Shown piece by piece: positions 36,919 through 48,791 of a DNA stretch of 64,000 nucleotides (positions are counted from its first letter, which is position 1; every line of letters begins with the position of its first letter). The stretch is taken from contig OX485806.1 in NCBI GenBank assembly GCA_950295325.1, forward strand, positions 5,148,001-5,212,000, written 5' to 3'. The translations under genes were made by a program, and so were the position numbers. The notes beneath the pieces were generated by a model. It had not been told where the DNA came from. It worked only from the letters and a program-made list of their open reading frames with translations, and made no database searches. This stretch comes from Polytrichum commune (lineage: Eukaryota > Streptophyta > Polytrichopsida > Polytrichales > Polytrichaceae).

Positions 36919-38742
36919 ATGATACAGTTTGAATATGGAGAAGCTGGCGCGAGGAGAGTGCTCACCATGTGCAATGGGGAGTTATTGGTGCGACCAATCC
37001 AAAGCAATGACAGTTATATTGCAATCAGTCACACGTGGGGGAACTTGCGCAATACCGTAGAGGGAATAGGGTGGAGTGTTGCTTCTTGGATATCTGACCA
37101 AAAGTGCAAAGCTCTGGTACACGCCTTCGGCAAGATATGGATAGACAGCTTATGTATCAAGCAGGATGATGAACAGGATAAAAGAAAGCAATTAAAGAAG
37201 ATGTACAACACATATGTGGATGCACAAGAAGCTGTTGTGGTTCTGACTGGAAACTATGAAGTGCATTTGACTGCTCTGCGACGTGTTACACAGCTGCTAG
37301 TAGATTTAGGGACAGTCGGGGAATGCTCCTCATCTCCTGATTGCCCTTACATTGCCACCTTGGAAGAAATGAGCGTGGTGGCCAGTACACTAAGAGAGAT
37401 GCCATGGTTTAGGCGTGTGTGGACATTGCAAGAGGCGGTAATATCATCGTCCCTCAAATTTGTAGGGTTCCAAGGTGATAAGTTACAAACGGATGTGACG
37501 ACAGAGGATGAACTCCATGAATTGTGTCGTGCGTATGACCATGTTAGTGATATGGAGTCAAATACGTGGTCTGGATCGATCACCCATCCGTGCACGGCAA
37601 ACAGACTTGATCCTCTGTCCGTGGCTTCGTTTGTTCTTAAGGTTGTGGATTCTATCAGGCCAATAATCCAGCTATGGTACAAAGAATTTAGTGGGAAAGA
37701 TGCAGTGAATACCCTACGATATACCATGGATTTAGTATGCAAGCAAGTGGGCAGCAACAACCGTGAATGCGAGAAGCCCAATGACTTGGTTTACGGTGTA
37801 TGTGCGCTACTGGAGATAAATATTAATGACATGGATTCCAAAAGACAGTTTGAGGGATTGTTCTTCGAAGCCCTAAACGACCTTGTTGGTCGCGGAGTCT
37901 TTGTCCTTCCACCGAGGCCGCACGTGATTCATGGAAAGACCTGGTTACCAAGCTTGGAGCATATAGCATTCGTGGACGCATGGAGAACTGTGAAATCCAG
38001 TTGTGTACTCAGTGAAGTGTTAGACATGTACCACAAGATAATTTGCACAGGCGCAAGCATATATGCAAAGGGTGTATTGGTCCAATTTCATCATCCCCAA
38101 GTGCTTTGTGTAAATATGGATGGTGTTAAAAACCTGCTGGAGTCTATTGTACAATCTGTTCATAACTGCGAAGAGTTTAATGTCAGCAACATTGACCCTC
38201 CTTTATTGACAATCACCTGCGTAGTGCTATGGATGTTCAGACAAAGCGGAAATGAAGATTGCGTGATGACGAGAGAAGTCGAATCTCTGATACATTTAGT
38301 TCACAACCATGTGCATTCGCAGATCGTGGAAGAGATAGAACGTGCTCGACCAGCTATTCTTAGCCTTTTCAAGTACTACCGGCACCTCGCAACCCAATCT
38401 CAAAAAGTGCATTTCATTCTACAGTGTTGCAGCTTGTGTTCAGAAGACAACGATGTATACAAGAATGTGACATTGCGCAGCGATCGCAGTGTGGTTTTGG
38501 TATACCAGAAGAAAATTGGGCTTGTTTTGTATAATGCACATGAATCTTTGGTTCGACCCTACAGCAGTTACGGCGTGTTTTACAAGAATTCTACGACCTC
38601 CAGAGTACGTGAGATAAATTGCAATATCCTTGCAAGAAATGATGATGGCATCTGGGACAACCATGGGCAGGCTGCTTTCTGGTATATTACCAGGTCTTGG
38701 AGTATCGGCCAACGGACAGTACCTATTGGTACATTACAATGA
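36919..38742 (+). CDS. HET-domain protein A, 607 aa, single exon
   Basis: Intact open frame from ATG 36919. The HET domain core is clear: 'YIAISHTWG' (33-41), 'IWIDSLCIKQDD' (73-84), an 'MYNTYVDAQEAVVVL' helix/strand (95-109) and 'WFRRVWTLQEAVIS' (163-176). These correspond to the three conserved blocks of the fungal HET domain (Pfam HET), which in filamentous fungi triggers cell death after fusion of incompatible cells. The remaining ~430 residues have no recognised domain. No signal peptide or membrane helix is evident, so it is probably cytosolic. It lacks introns, unlike eL6 in the same window, consistent with origin by transfer or retrocopy. Domain identity is strong; role in a plant is unknown. 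Confidence 0.9.
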   Translation: MIQFEYGEAGARRVLTMCNGELLVRPIQSNDSYIAISHTWGNLRNTVEGIGWSVASWISDQKCKALVHAFGKIWIDSLCIKQDDEQDKRKQLKKMYNTYVDAQEAVVVLTGNYEVHLTALRRVTQLLVDLGTVGECSSSPDCPYIATLEEMSVVASTLREMPWFRRVWTLQEAVISSSLKFVGFQGDKLQTDVTTEDELHELCRAYDHVSDMESNTWSGSITHPCTANRLDPLSVASFVLKVVDSIRPIIQLWYKEFSGKDAVNTLRYTMDLVCKQVGSNNRECEKPNDLVYGVCALLEININDMDSKRQFEGLFFEALNDLVGRGVFVLPPRPHVIHGKTWLPSLEHIAFVDAWRTVKSSCVLSEVLDMYHKIICTGASIYAKGVLVQFHHPQVLCVNMDGVKNLLESIVQSVHNCEEFNVSNIDPPLLTITCVVLWMFRQSGNEDCVMTREVESLIHLVHNHVHSQIVEEIERARPAILSLFKYYRHLATQSQKVHFILQCCSLCSEDNDVYKNVTLRSDRSVVLVYQKKIGLVLYNAHESLVRPYSSYGVFYKNSTTSRVREINCNILARNDDGIWDNHGQAAFWYITRSWSIGQRTVPIGTLQ

Positions 38743-40389
38743 ATGTTTGGAAACATGCAGGGTTGCAGTAATCACAGTTCATCTGTTGATATCGAGTGAG
38801 GATTGGGGTCTCTGGGTTTCTACGGTTCCACACCTCCAGCTATGATCCAAATAACCTTCTGCAATACTTTGGTAAAGCACTTGATTAGCCATGGAGGATT
38901 TTCCTAGCCACTGATTACAAGCTATGCGCTCAAAAGCTCCGGGTTTCTCTCTTCCAGTCTCAGGAGCTCGGATCCACCATGCTCGAGAATCAAGTGTACA
39001 TTACACAAGCCCTAATATTCAGCAGCGAGCTAAGTGTCAAATTCGTTGCAGAGCAGCTGCACACATCGTTCGGCTGTTCAGCTATGAATTCCCATATGTA
39101 CAGTAGGTTTCACAACTTAGAATTCACCACATAGAAATCACATATGAATGTCAGTAAAATTCACAAATTGAGAACCTTCGGTGTGATGTTGCACATTCAA
39201 GGAATTTGAGTGGTGCGGATTCTTGGAGAAGATGGGAATCCGGCCTTGCAGCACGCGCGAGGCTGCCACTCTAGGTGTCATGAGGCAGCCTAAACTGATG
39301 GCAGAGGACTACAGGCGGTGCAAATCAGAAGAGTTGTAGGGACTACTGCGGACGACCTTGCACTGTCACTGGCAGTGGTTAGTGCGACTATTGTAGTGGA
39401 TCATAATTTAGTTTCACCTTTGAAATCTGAAGCACATCCAGCGGCCCTTGCTTAACTTAGTTCCAAACAACGGCGATGTTTGCACTGGAAGTTCGTCGTG
39501 AGAGAAGCATTCAAAGCTGCAGCGAAGTAAAACTACGGTGTAAGAGTTAGCTGCACAACTTTCGGGTTGAGCTAGGTGACTGCTTGGTCTGCCAACCTTT
39601 GTGCATGTGGGTAGGTCAGGCAAGGAGTGGCGTCTGATGGGATGGGGAACATAATTTTGTCTTACACCAAATAGGAAGCTGGTCCAGCACATTCCAAATT
39701 TCTTACACATGACATAGCAGGTTGTTGACACACAATATTGACAGACGGTAGACAGCAACATGGAACACATTATGTTTAACAATATCACGATGGGAGTGAA
39801 ATCATGTTCATCGATCCGCTGCACATCGTCCTCGTTTCTGAGGGCAGGGAGATTCTTGCCGTGTGTGGGTGGAGCTCGAACCTGAAGCTGCTCGGACTAG
39901 GGATTGATTTTGTAAGGTCAGTATTTGCCTACATCTGCTTGAACTCTGAGGCTCTCAACACATCTTATTCTGCATCGCATTTAGTGCAAATTTAGTCTAC
40001 ATTGTAATTAATAGAATAACGGCTTGATTCCAACAAGTTCGTTTGCTGCTTGAAAGATGTGCAAGTTTAAGTACTAGTTGCCATCTGAACCGCAGAGATG
40101 TCAAGCCTTCTATAATTCATCAATAGACAAAGTTTTGCAAAATATGAAACAAGAAACTCGTGTTCAGGTGTAGGGTTTAGGGTTTCCAACTAAACAACAG
40201 ACTTCTATATGGAATGAGTCCCAGCCTTTACGATGATATCTGTAAGAGGATTGTAACTACATGACGATTAAAATGATGTGGTGAGGAGGGGGATAGTAAA
40301 ATTTCCAATCTTGCAACTCAGGCGTTTGAATCTGCAACAATTCAACTTTCATTTCCCTGAACCTATAACCTTGATCAATAAATTACCTC
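38743..40389. other. Intergenic between HET gene A and NLR relic
   Basis: A 136-codon minus-strand frame (39414-39824) lacks recognisable domains. No other gene seen. Confidence 0.4.
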
Positions 40390-43260
40390 AAATTTCTCAT
40401 AAGTTGTTGTTTGAAGTATGTCACAGTGCCTGCCCTTCCAGACAGGAACCACATTTGGCATGTCTGCGAAGAGAGAGAGAGGTACGAGGAAGATACCACA
40501 CCATGCATTCAAATTACCAGTGGATTGAAGCGGAAATCCAAAACCTTAAGTCGAGAAAAGAAAGCATTGAGGAAGTTGAAGGAATACTGGGGCATGGTTC
40601 ACGTAGGATGCAAACAGGGACTCCGAAACATAAAGTTGGTTTTCAAACCATGCTCAATACGTTACGGGGGGAATAGGCAAACCCACTCTGGCCAAGGAAG
40701 TATACAATCACTATTCTCAAGAAAATACTTTTGAGTTCCAAACATTTCTGGAACTAGGAAAAGAGACAGACATGGTGACCTTGCAGAGGCAAGTACTGAA
40801 TGACCTCCTGCAGAAGAAGGGTGTAGAGAATGTGGGTGAGAAATACAACTCTTGGTTTTTGAGGCTCATTGGGCAGTTGGTTTTGATTGTCATTGATGAC
40901 ATCCTGAAGATGATAAATTCACGCAACTTGTACCAAACATAACTAGGTTGGGACGAACAAGTTGTATCACTTCAACCTCACGTGAGCAAAATGTTTTGAG
41001 GTTGATTATGAGTGACATGCCTAACTCTTCTTGGCACATAATCAAGCAACTTAACCTTGTGGACTCTTTTGAGCTCTTCATCTTTCACGCTTTCAAAGGA
41101 ACCACCTTCAAAGGCCTCCAACTTGAAGATGTATGATTTGGCAACTTGAATCACATGTTCTTGTGATGGTCTACCATTGGCCTTGGAAATTCTTGGGAAA
41201 CATGTTTTGGGAAAGAAAGGATGTTGGGAGCAAGACAGCCCAAACTTTGCAAACTAGACCAGAGGTTTTGAGTAAATTGAGCATCAATTTTGAGGGCCTA
41301 CAATCTGAGGCGGAGAAAATGATGTTCTTAGATATTGCATGCCAAATGGTAGGTCTACATGTGGCGGATGTAATCGGCATTTGGGAGTCGTGCGAGAATT
41401 AGTGGCCATTTTGAAAGACAACTCATTGATAGATGTGGACACAAACAATCCACTCACCATGCATGACCTCCTCCAGGAGATGGGCAAAGAGTTGGTTTGC
41501 AAAGAGAAGATAGGTGGTAAACCACTTGCATTTGGAGCTCAAAGTCATCTATGGGATTTGCATGTAGAATCTCTCCTCCATAATGGGAAGGTTTGAATTG
41601 TTACCGTAGCTTTCTTCATTCAAACTAGCTTTGGCCAATAGCACAAAAAATTTGGACACTTAAATACCACCTAAGGACATATGTGGTAATGTGGACAAAA
41701 CCTCAGGAATGGACCTTACATTGATGTAAATGTTCAAGATACCTACCAACATTGAGAGTGAGAACATCGAAATGAACAATGTTCTCACCCTTAGGGATCC
41801 CAAATTAGTCTACCATGGTTAATTTAGAGTGAATCATTAATAAACCTTTAGGGGGTAGGTTCTTACCACAACTTGATGATAGGTGTTGAGAATCAAACCT
41901 CCTGAGATCTTCTCTTCCCACATTTTGTCCACGTTACACCAGGTTGAAAATTGCTCAAAGTTCCATGTGGACATGGAAGACTCTTGTTGGTTGTATTCAC
42001 ATGTTAAATATATGGCCAAACATGTATGGTAGAAATGGAGTAGATCCACAAAGTACCTAGGGAACATCATGTGCTTAAGTGGCCAAAATTTGGTGAATAG
42101 GTCTATTCACCACAAGTTCCCTATGTATGTACCACAACTTTCATTAACATAGGCTTTGGCCAATAGAGTTATCTGTAAAGTTCCTCAAAGAGAGTCTCAA
42201 AGAGGGATGAAATCATGGGTTTGATCCGTCTTTCAGAATACTTTTTATAAAGAGCTTGCTCGCTTATCATGGTCCGGAGCTTATTTTGAAAGTTGAGTGC
42301 AAATTTTGGGACATCCTCTTTCCACCTCTCAAACTTTGAGAGACTTTTAGGATCTTAAAAAGTGTATGCACATGGGACCCATGATCCCGAAATGGCCTAT
42401 GCAAGGCTAGCTTGGCTCACCCATCCTAGTAGGACAAGCTAGAAAGTTGGTTTTTAATAGCCCGACACTGTTCCTTGTGGATGATGATTTAAGCCTTAAG
42501 AAAACTTGGTTGACTTTGTGTTAATTCTCATAAACTCATGGTTTGGGACTAAACCACAGTTTCATCCACTTTACTTTACAAGTAACTCTAATATCACAAG
42601 AAATTTTGGACAACTTACCACCAAGAGAAACCATGTGCTTAACTATGTGGACAAAACCTAGGAAATGAACATGAGGTTCTGTCTTCCCAAGTTTTGTCCA
42701 CTTTACCCTAGGTAAAAAATTGTGAATTGTAGGTTCCATGCATGCATGGCATTGGCATCATTTTGGTTGCAGTTACATGTTGAACATATGTCCAAACATA
42801 CAATAATGCTAGATATGGAGTAAAGATCAAGAAACCAAACATGTCCTAGTGATGCAATTTATGAGTGTTACTTGATCATCCATAAACTTTATTAAATTTA
42901 GACGACATCAACTGTGCAAGTCATCTTCATTAATATTCTAATTGTTGTTTTCTAATGAGCATGTTGTAGAGGAAAATATTCAAGGCATTTCGCTAACCGA
43001 GACAAGGGTTGACATGCCACTTGCTGCGGCTAGATGGCACTCGTATAGAGGGTGATTTCTTTGGGGCATTTGACAAAACTTCGATGGCTACAACGGAGGT
43101 CCTTATTTCTTGAATACGTGCCTTGCAAGATGTGCTTCTCATACTTGGCCATGTTGGATCTTTCCAATAGTTGTTCCCTAACACAACTTTGGTCAGAGGA
43201 TTAGGTGAGGTTACTTTGCACTAGGAGGAGTTTCAATCTAATTTCAGAGATGGAACAATT
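40390..43260 (+). pseudogene. TIR-NBS-LRR-like resistance gene, decayed
   Basis: Reading across frames gives NLR landmarks in correct order. Text like the end of a TIR domain lies near 40405-40500. A P-loop with GGIGKPTLA (Thr replaced by Pro) lies at 40665-40695, one base out of frame with the upstream part. Kinase-2 'LVLIVIDD' is at ~40875-40900, and RNBS-B-like 'TSCITSTSREQNVL' at ~40950-40995. 'FLDIACQM' follows at ~41330 and an MHD-type 'MHDLLQEMGKELV' at ~41458-41500. LRR text ('LAMLDLSNS') is at ~43140-43175, separated by more than 1 kb of non-coding, repeat-bearing sequence. Frameshifts and stops make it a pseudogene. Intact relatives are intracellular immune receptors. Confidence 0.85.
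41880..42840 (+). repeat. Diverged repeat pair inside the NLR relic
   Basis: 41880-42060 and 42640-42840 share phrases in the same order: 'TTCTCTTCCCACATTTTGTCCAC' versus 'TGTCTTCCCAAGTTTTGTCCAC', then 'GTTCCATG' and 'ACATGTTRAAYATATG'. They may be repeats within an intron or non-coding insert of the former gene. Confidence 0.5.
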
Positions 43261-44352
43261 TTGCAATTCTAGAGGAGAAAGTCTAAGTGGCATGAACCAC
43301 CCAACACATGAGCTATGCAGATGAGGTTTGAGAGCTAGGATCACGGTGTGGCTTAACCCCAAAATGCTCAAACCTCCACATTCCATTTCAAGCATGTCCA
43401 GCACCAGTGCTGAAAATTTCTATTATGTAGCAAAATAGACTTTGTTTTCATGGAATCCAATTGTATGGATGTGAATTAAACAACCATATATTCTTGCTAT
43501 GAAAATTTGAAGGACCACATTTGTCAAGTCAGATTGACATATGAACAAGGCTTTCATCTGGGGGGCAACTAGAGAGAACTCTAAAAAAATCACTTTATGT
43601 TCATTTCAGTCATGCCACAAATTTTAGATAATTGACAATTCTACCATAATATGCTATTTGGATGACAAATGAACTACTCCCAAAAATTTGGGTATTTTTT
43701 AGCAAATTTAGATGATCTATCACCCTCAAAGTTGGATGACCACAACCAGATTGTCAAAACAAAATAAGCTTACACAACATCTCCCAAAACATTGATGAAA
43801 CCCACTCTAGAATGAAGTACCTCAGAGTTATGTATCAACTTCAAGACAAGAATTCCCTTTCCATGTGCGTATATGTAGGGTTCCTGCTCATATGGTTGTG
43901 TGTGTTTCTGGTCTTAGGAAGTTCTAAGCTGCTTGTTGACTTAGATTATTCACCTCAATACAACGAGAGAAAAACTATCTATAGTGCAGAAATGACATGA
44001 ATACAAGGTCAAATTGCATTAGGTAACATTTGAGTTTTGCAATGCCAGTTCAGTAGATGTTTGCTCAAGTTGTGAATTGTAAATTTGTTGAATACATTCA
44101 TTTGGAATGAACATCTATCTGTGTACATATAAGTTAGATAGGGACAGTCCTCAAGGATTTCCAAGTGTGTCGTCTCACACTGAAACCACTGATCTCATTA
44201 CAAAAGAGTGCACTTCCAGCATATCTCCTCCCAACAATTGACATTTGTAAATTTTGTAAATTCCTGTAACTTTAAAGTGAAGCTCTGGCAATTTACAACA
44301 CCATTGCTTGCAATACTTCTGAAAGCTGGACTTGGGGTTTTGGTTTTAGGGT
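43261..44352. other. Intergenic, 3' side of HET gene B
   Basis: No gene recognised. Next to the HET-B stop is TTTAGGGTTTAGAGTTTAGGG, a telomere-like string of no clear role. Confidence 0.4.
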
Positions 44353-45972
44353 TTAGAGTTTAGGGTTTCTGTATTTTCTGCTAATCACAGAGACCTTCGG
44401 CAAGTATGCAAGTGGTTCAATGGTGCTCAAATTGTGCTTTCCTAGGTTGAGTGTTGCACCTATCTTACGTTGTTTGTTTTTCTGAAGGTTGAGGCCTGAA
44501 CACAGTATTCCTGTCTCACGGACTGCACCCACTATACCTGGAGCCAACAACAGCAAGCTATTGTCACCTTTAGGGAAATCCTCGAGACAAGCAAACACAT
44601 AAGCACACACGGACTCATTATTGTGCACCATGCCATAAGATACCAGAGGTGTTTGTGGCAGTTCTGCAAGCAATGAATGCAAGAGTATGCAATCAAAGTT
44701 TTGCGGCACACGAAGTGCTTCTTCATCGAGGCCAGCAGAGAGCTTCGCTACCTCCAAAAACCACTCTGATTTGATGTCCAAGAATTCATCGTCATCTTCT
44801 GGCCCTGTCGATGAATACATAGCTTTCACCAAGTCTCTGTAAGCAGACACATCCATGCCCAAAGTTCTCGTCATCTTCCATAGGCTTCTTTCAGGGTAAG
44901 GGCCTCTGAATGATTCTGTCGCAAAAATCCATATAACCTCGTAGATGTATGCATTGCAACCTGAGAATTGCACTCCCTTGCGAGCGACACTATACACAGC
45001 ACGATCAGCCCTCGGGTTATCGAGTGCAAAGGATGTGCCATACTCGCTGTGGATTGGGAATACTCCTACGCCGCTGTGCGAAAACACACTCGCAGCTCGT
45101 CGTTCTTCAACCAATTTTCTGAATAGCCTTTTCTTGCAAGCCTCCACGCGGATGTCGTATTCAACTTTGATCTCTATATCCAACAACCCTAAAAAGGAGT
45201 ACACATAGTCTTCATCCTTCGTGCAATTTCGTCCTGCCATTAATTCGTCCACTGAATCGTATGATATATTTCTGCTGTCCCAGTGGAAAACCCTCTGCAA
45301 CCTGCTGTAATCCAAATCTTCCTGCAAGCCGTTCTTTGCAACATCCGGAAGGTTACTGCCCATCCAATCTAAGCATTTCTTCACATCTGTCACTCCTATG
45401 GAAGAGCTGCCATTCCAAAGAACAACATCTTTCGCCAGCAGCAACTCCTGCAATGTCCACCCTCTTGTGAACCAAGATGCCTTGAACATCTGGCACAATG
45501 TGTTGTACAATGCGACTCCCTCTTCGGATAGCTTGCATTCTGTGGATATCCTCTCTGGGCTGTTGTTTAGCAAAAGCAACCGTTCTCCACTCTCCAACCT
45601 ATTGCCAAAATCATTAACCTTCAAGAGCCCTAAATCATACTCTCCCTTACTGGTGTCCAGCACTACGAGCACCACTTGAGCATTCCTGTAATACTTTCGC
45701 ATTTTCGGAATCTCGGTCACTTTGCTACTCTCTGATATGCACAATGTATCTATCCAGAGCCATTCTGTGTTCACGAAATCCACCATGTCATGAAAATTTG
45801 CAGTGCCCTCACATTGGCCATCTTCTTGATGAATGCCTAGGATGCCCTTGCTTGTGCTGTCCCACATGGACCATGTGTGAGAAATGGCAGTGTAATCCAC
45901 ACCATTGCTAATATCTGCACCATTTACCAAGGTCTTTGCCGACTTGTTGTACAGGAGCGTGGGGTTATCCAT
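44353..45972 (-). CDS. HET-domain protein B, 539 aa, single exon
   Basis: Intact minus-strand frame from ATG 45972. HET blocks: 'YTAISHTWSMW' (27-37), 'LWIDTLCISESS' (72-83), 'MRKYYRNAQVVLVVLD' (91-106) and 'WFTRGWTLQELLLA' (167-180). The block-2 Gln/acidic tail differs from A ('SESS' instead of 'KQDD'). The middle and C-terminal parts are unrecognised and only loosely like A. No introns, signal peptide or membrane helix are seen. It faces HET gene A with the NLR relic between them. Its upstream flank carries a repeat shared with the flank of HET gene C. Probable cytosolic protein; role unknown. Confidence 0.9.
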   Translation of the reverse strand: MDNPTLLYNKSAKTLVNGADISNGVDYTAISHTWSMWDSTSKGILGIHQEDGQCEGTANFHDMVDFVNTEWLWIDTLCISESSKVTEIPKMRKYYRNAQVVLVVLDTSKGEYDLGLLKVNDFGNRLESGERLLLLNNSPERISTECKLSEEGVALYNTLCQMFKASWFTRGWTLQELLLAKDVVLWNGSSSIGVTDVKKCLDWMGSNLPDVAKNGLQEDLDYSRLQRVFHWDSRNISYDSVDELMAGRNCTKDEDYVYSFLGLLDIEIKVEYDIRVEACKKRLFRKLVEERRAASVFSHSGVGVFPIHSEYGTSFALDNPRADRAVYSVARKGVQFSGCNAYIYEVIWIFATESFRGPYPERSLWKMTRTLGMDVSAYRDLVKAMYSSTGPEDDDEFLDIKSEWFLEVAKLSAGLDEEALRVPQNFDCILLHSLLAELPQTPLVSYGMVHNNESVCAYVFACLEDFPKGDNSLLLLAPGIVGAVRETGILCSGLNLQKNKQRKIGATLNLGKHNLSTIEPLAYLPKVSVISRKYRNPKL

Positions 45973-46269
45973 GAATCACTATCGTGCAGGTCGTCGAATA
46001 CTCTAGCATCTCTCATTAAGCCTGCTGCCACTCATTCAATAGTAATCATCGCAAATTATGCAGTTTGCAGGAGAACGCCCTTTTATGGAGACATAGCAAC
46101 AACAAAGCATTCAATCGCGATCAGTGACTAGGTATGCAACGAAACTCTTCTACTGTAGGGATTCCTCCTTTTATCAGAACACATGTGTGTCACTCGCAAC
46201 CAGATCTTCTAGTCGACGCAGACCTTCCACGTGAGCCAAAATTGCAACAAATTTGAGAAAAGAGATGAG

Positions 46270-46975
46270 AAAACCCCTCAAGAAGAAGACTTGATGAAGC
46301 CAATACCTGTTGTTTTGATGATTTGCACTCCACATTCTATCCGCATGGTGCATCGGATCCACGGAATCAGGTACTCACCAATTTAAATGCAGACAAGGCC
46401 AGATTCCAACTTGATGAGATTGTCACGAAATTGGAGAAATGGAATTAACTCTTGTATCCTGGTGCCCCCGGCAAACACACAACCAAACCCTCTAAACACT
46501 CTAAACCCTCTCAGAGCAGATCTAAAAGTGAAGAGGTATTTGTGATTTGTAGAACTGACAATGAAGGTTGAGCATTTTCAACCAACAACCAAAATTGCTA
46601 CTAAATCGAAAAAGCATATACAATATCCCTCAAGAGGACAAGTTAATCAAGCCAACACCTTTTGTTTCAAAATAGTCTGCACTGCACCTTCTATCCGCAG
46701 GGTGAATCGGATTTACAGAACGAGCTACTCACGAGTTTGAATCGATGGAAGACTAGATTCCAACATGATGAAATTGTCACGAAATTGGAAAAACTGAATC
46801 ATTTCTTGTATGGTGGTCTCCCCGGCAAACAAACAACCAATCCCTCTAAACCCTATCAGAGCATATCTGAAAGTGAAGAGATATTTGCGTAGGAGAATTC
46901 ATTGCAAATGCTCAGAAATCTGCAGTATCGAAGCTCCTCATTCAAATTAGGATAAAACGGGAAGAAGAGCATGAT
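46270..46975 (+). repeat. HET-flank repeat, two direct copies
   Basis: Block 46270-46555 and block 46625-46890 share, in order: 'CCCTCAAGA', 'TTCTATCCGCA', 'AGATTCCAAC', 'TGTCACGAAATTGG', 'CCGGCAAACA', 'AGCAKATCTRAAAGTGAAGAG'. The second copy continues to 'CAGTATCGAAGCTCCTC' and 'AAAACGGGAAGAAG' (to 46970). The same text occurs inverted at 59440-60310, upstream of HET gene C. The origin is unknown. The 76-codon frame in the second copy is probably chance. Confidence 0.75.
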
Positions 46976-47008
46976 AATTTCAAAGTAAATCGGTTCTTGT
47001 TAAGCTTA

Positions 47009-47506
47009 GGGCCACTTCACACACGAGCCAAGAGCCGTGACCATGAAATTGTGAGAGCCCAAAAGAAAGTGTCCAAAGGCCGTCCCAACACACCTCCAAA
47101 ATCATGTAGTGTGGTCACGGATCCTCAAGTGTAGTGTGAAGTCATATGTGACCATGTCCTTAACCAAATATTATTCAAATGAATTTTCATTCATGCGGGA
47201 CCTCACACATAATAAAATAGAATAAATCAATGGTTGTGAGCGTTTGGAGTGCCATGGTCTTCCAATTTGGTGTTAAACCTACCTCCAAAGATGGTTTTTG
47301 AAAATAATCCAAGTGACCATAAAACAAGATCTATTTGATGCCATGTAGGAATCTATGTAGACTCTACATCCATCTTGTATTCACATACTCCATTGGTACC
47401 TCAAGCATAGTGTGAAGCGACCTTGGACCGGCTCCGTCTTTTCCACCAATGAGAGTGCTTGAAGTGTAATGGTCATGGGCTCTCAGTCTCGTGTGTGAAG
47501 TGGCCC
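47009..47506. mobile_element. MITE of the PIF/Harbinger family, ~498 bp
   Basis: Termini GGGCCACTTCACACACGAG and its mirror, flanked by TTA at 47006-47008 and TTG at 47507-47509 (one base changed). The same terminus is on the autonomous-type element at 23845-27008. Sub-terminal text ('GTGACCATGAAATTGTGAGAGC' type) is also partly inverted at the right end. Confidence 0.85.
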
Positions 47507-47509
47507 TTG

Positions 47510-48780
47510 GGCGGCATAGAGTTTAGTCCAGGCTAACCTACAACCAAGATTGTAAGAATAATTCAAAGCATTCCCATTAAATTGAGAGAGCTAGGTCTTG
47601 ACACTAGGGTCTGAGTGTATGCACACTATTTTGGGTCCTAGGTGGAAAGACCTTCACTTTTGCCAAGAAGAGTGATCTTAAGGCAAAGTAGATGGGTCTT
47701 AAATGGTTATATTTTCCAACTAGCCCACTTCTTTTGAGATGTGAAACCACAATTAGTATGAGATAGTTATTGACAAATTCAAGTCAAAGCCATTGCCACT
47801 TTTCAAAAAATTAGAGTCCATATGAAAATCTTATCTGTTATCAAAGTGGAGATTCATGTGCTCATTAAATGGTCGTATAAGTACTCCAATTATATTGTCT
47901 ATTGAGCCTAGAATGGTTATCATGTTTTGAGGATGTAATCCAATGTTTTTTTGATATCTAGTCCTTGATCCATACCTAACCACATACTATAATTTGATGT
48001 CCAATTAGAAAAAGTAATTGAAATAGGGTTGTCTACTTTATGGAGAATCAACATAAGCCCTAAATGCATAAGAAGCCAAATAGTGGTTGCGTGGGTTTTT
48101 CAAATGTATTTGTCTCGAGGCCAACTTGGTTGTTGGTTATTTAAATCTTGTATTTTAAAGTAATAAAGTTCTAAATCGTCTCAAACAAGTCAGTTGAGAT
48201 TTTAATGATGATTATTTATTCATCTCAATTTAATTTATGAGAATTTAAGTAACTATATACAAAAATAGCAGTGCATATGAGACAAGCATCTTATGTAGGC
48301 AGTTTCAAATCTTAGAATGGAAACTCTAATTTTTTTTTAAATAGATTATGACAAGCTTGAAATCTTCCATTTTCTAAAATATCATTGTTAAAATTTAATT
48401 TTCCATTGATTTTGATATTGTATGAAATAAGAACATGCATTGAAGCCGCCAGGGTGAGAAAACATATGTTGCAACATTGAGATATGCACATTGCAAAACT
48501 AAATTTTGGGAGAAGAAGATTTGAGAAGTGATGTGGTCCATTAATCATTTTGAATTTGTATTATTCCACAGCTAGCAAAGTGTGTTTGGAAATAAAAAGT
48601 TGGTGTCTACTACAAGAGATGCAATCCATATTTTAGAATTAGTTTATGCACTTCCATTGTGGGGTCAAACAAAAGAAGTATCATGCCCGAGAGTCATCCA
48701 TAGACCTAGATGTATTTACAACCTAGTCAGCTTGACATTTGAAGCACATTTGGACAAACCACTTGTTAAAACATAATAAG
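47510..48780. other. Intergenic, no recognised gene
   Basis: AT-rich; short frames only. Confidence 0.4.
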
Positions 48781-48791
48781 TGATATGTATT
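48781..48791. repeat. SINE target-site duplication, left
   Basis: TGATATGTATT, repeated perfectly at 49152-49162. Confidence 0.85.

Noticed and set aside
46662-46892. 76-codon frame in the HET-flank repeat
   Set aside because: The sister copy at 46270-46555 and the inverted copy near 60.1 kb do not keep the frame.
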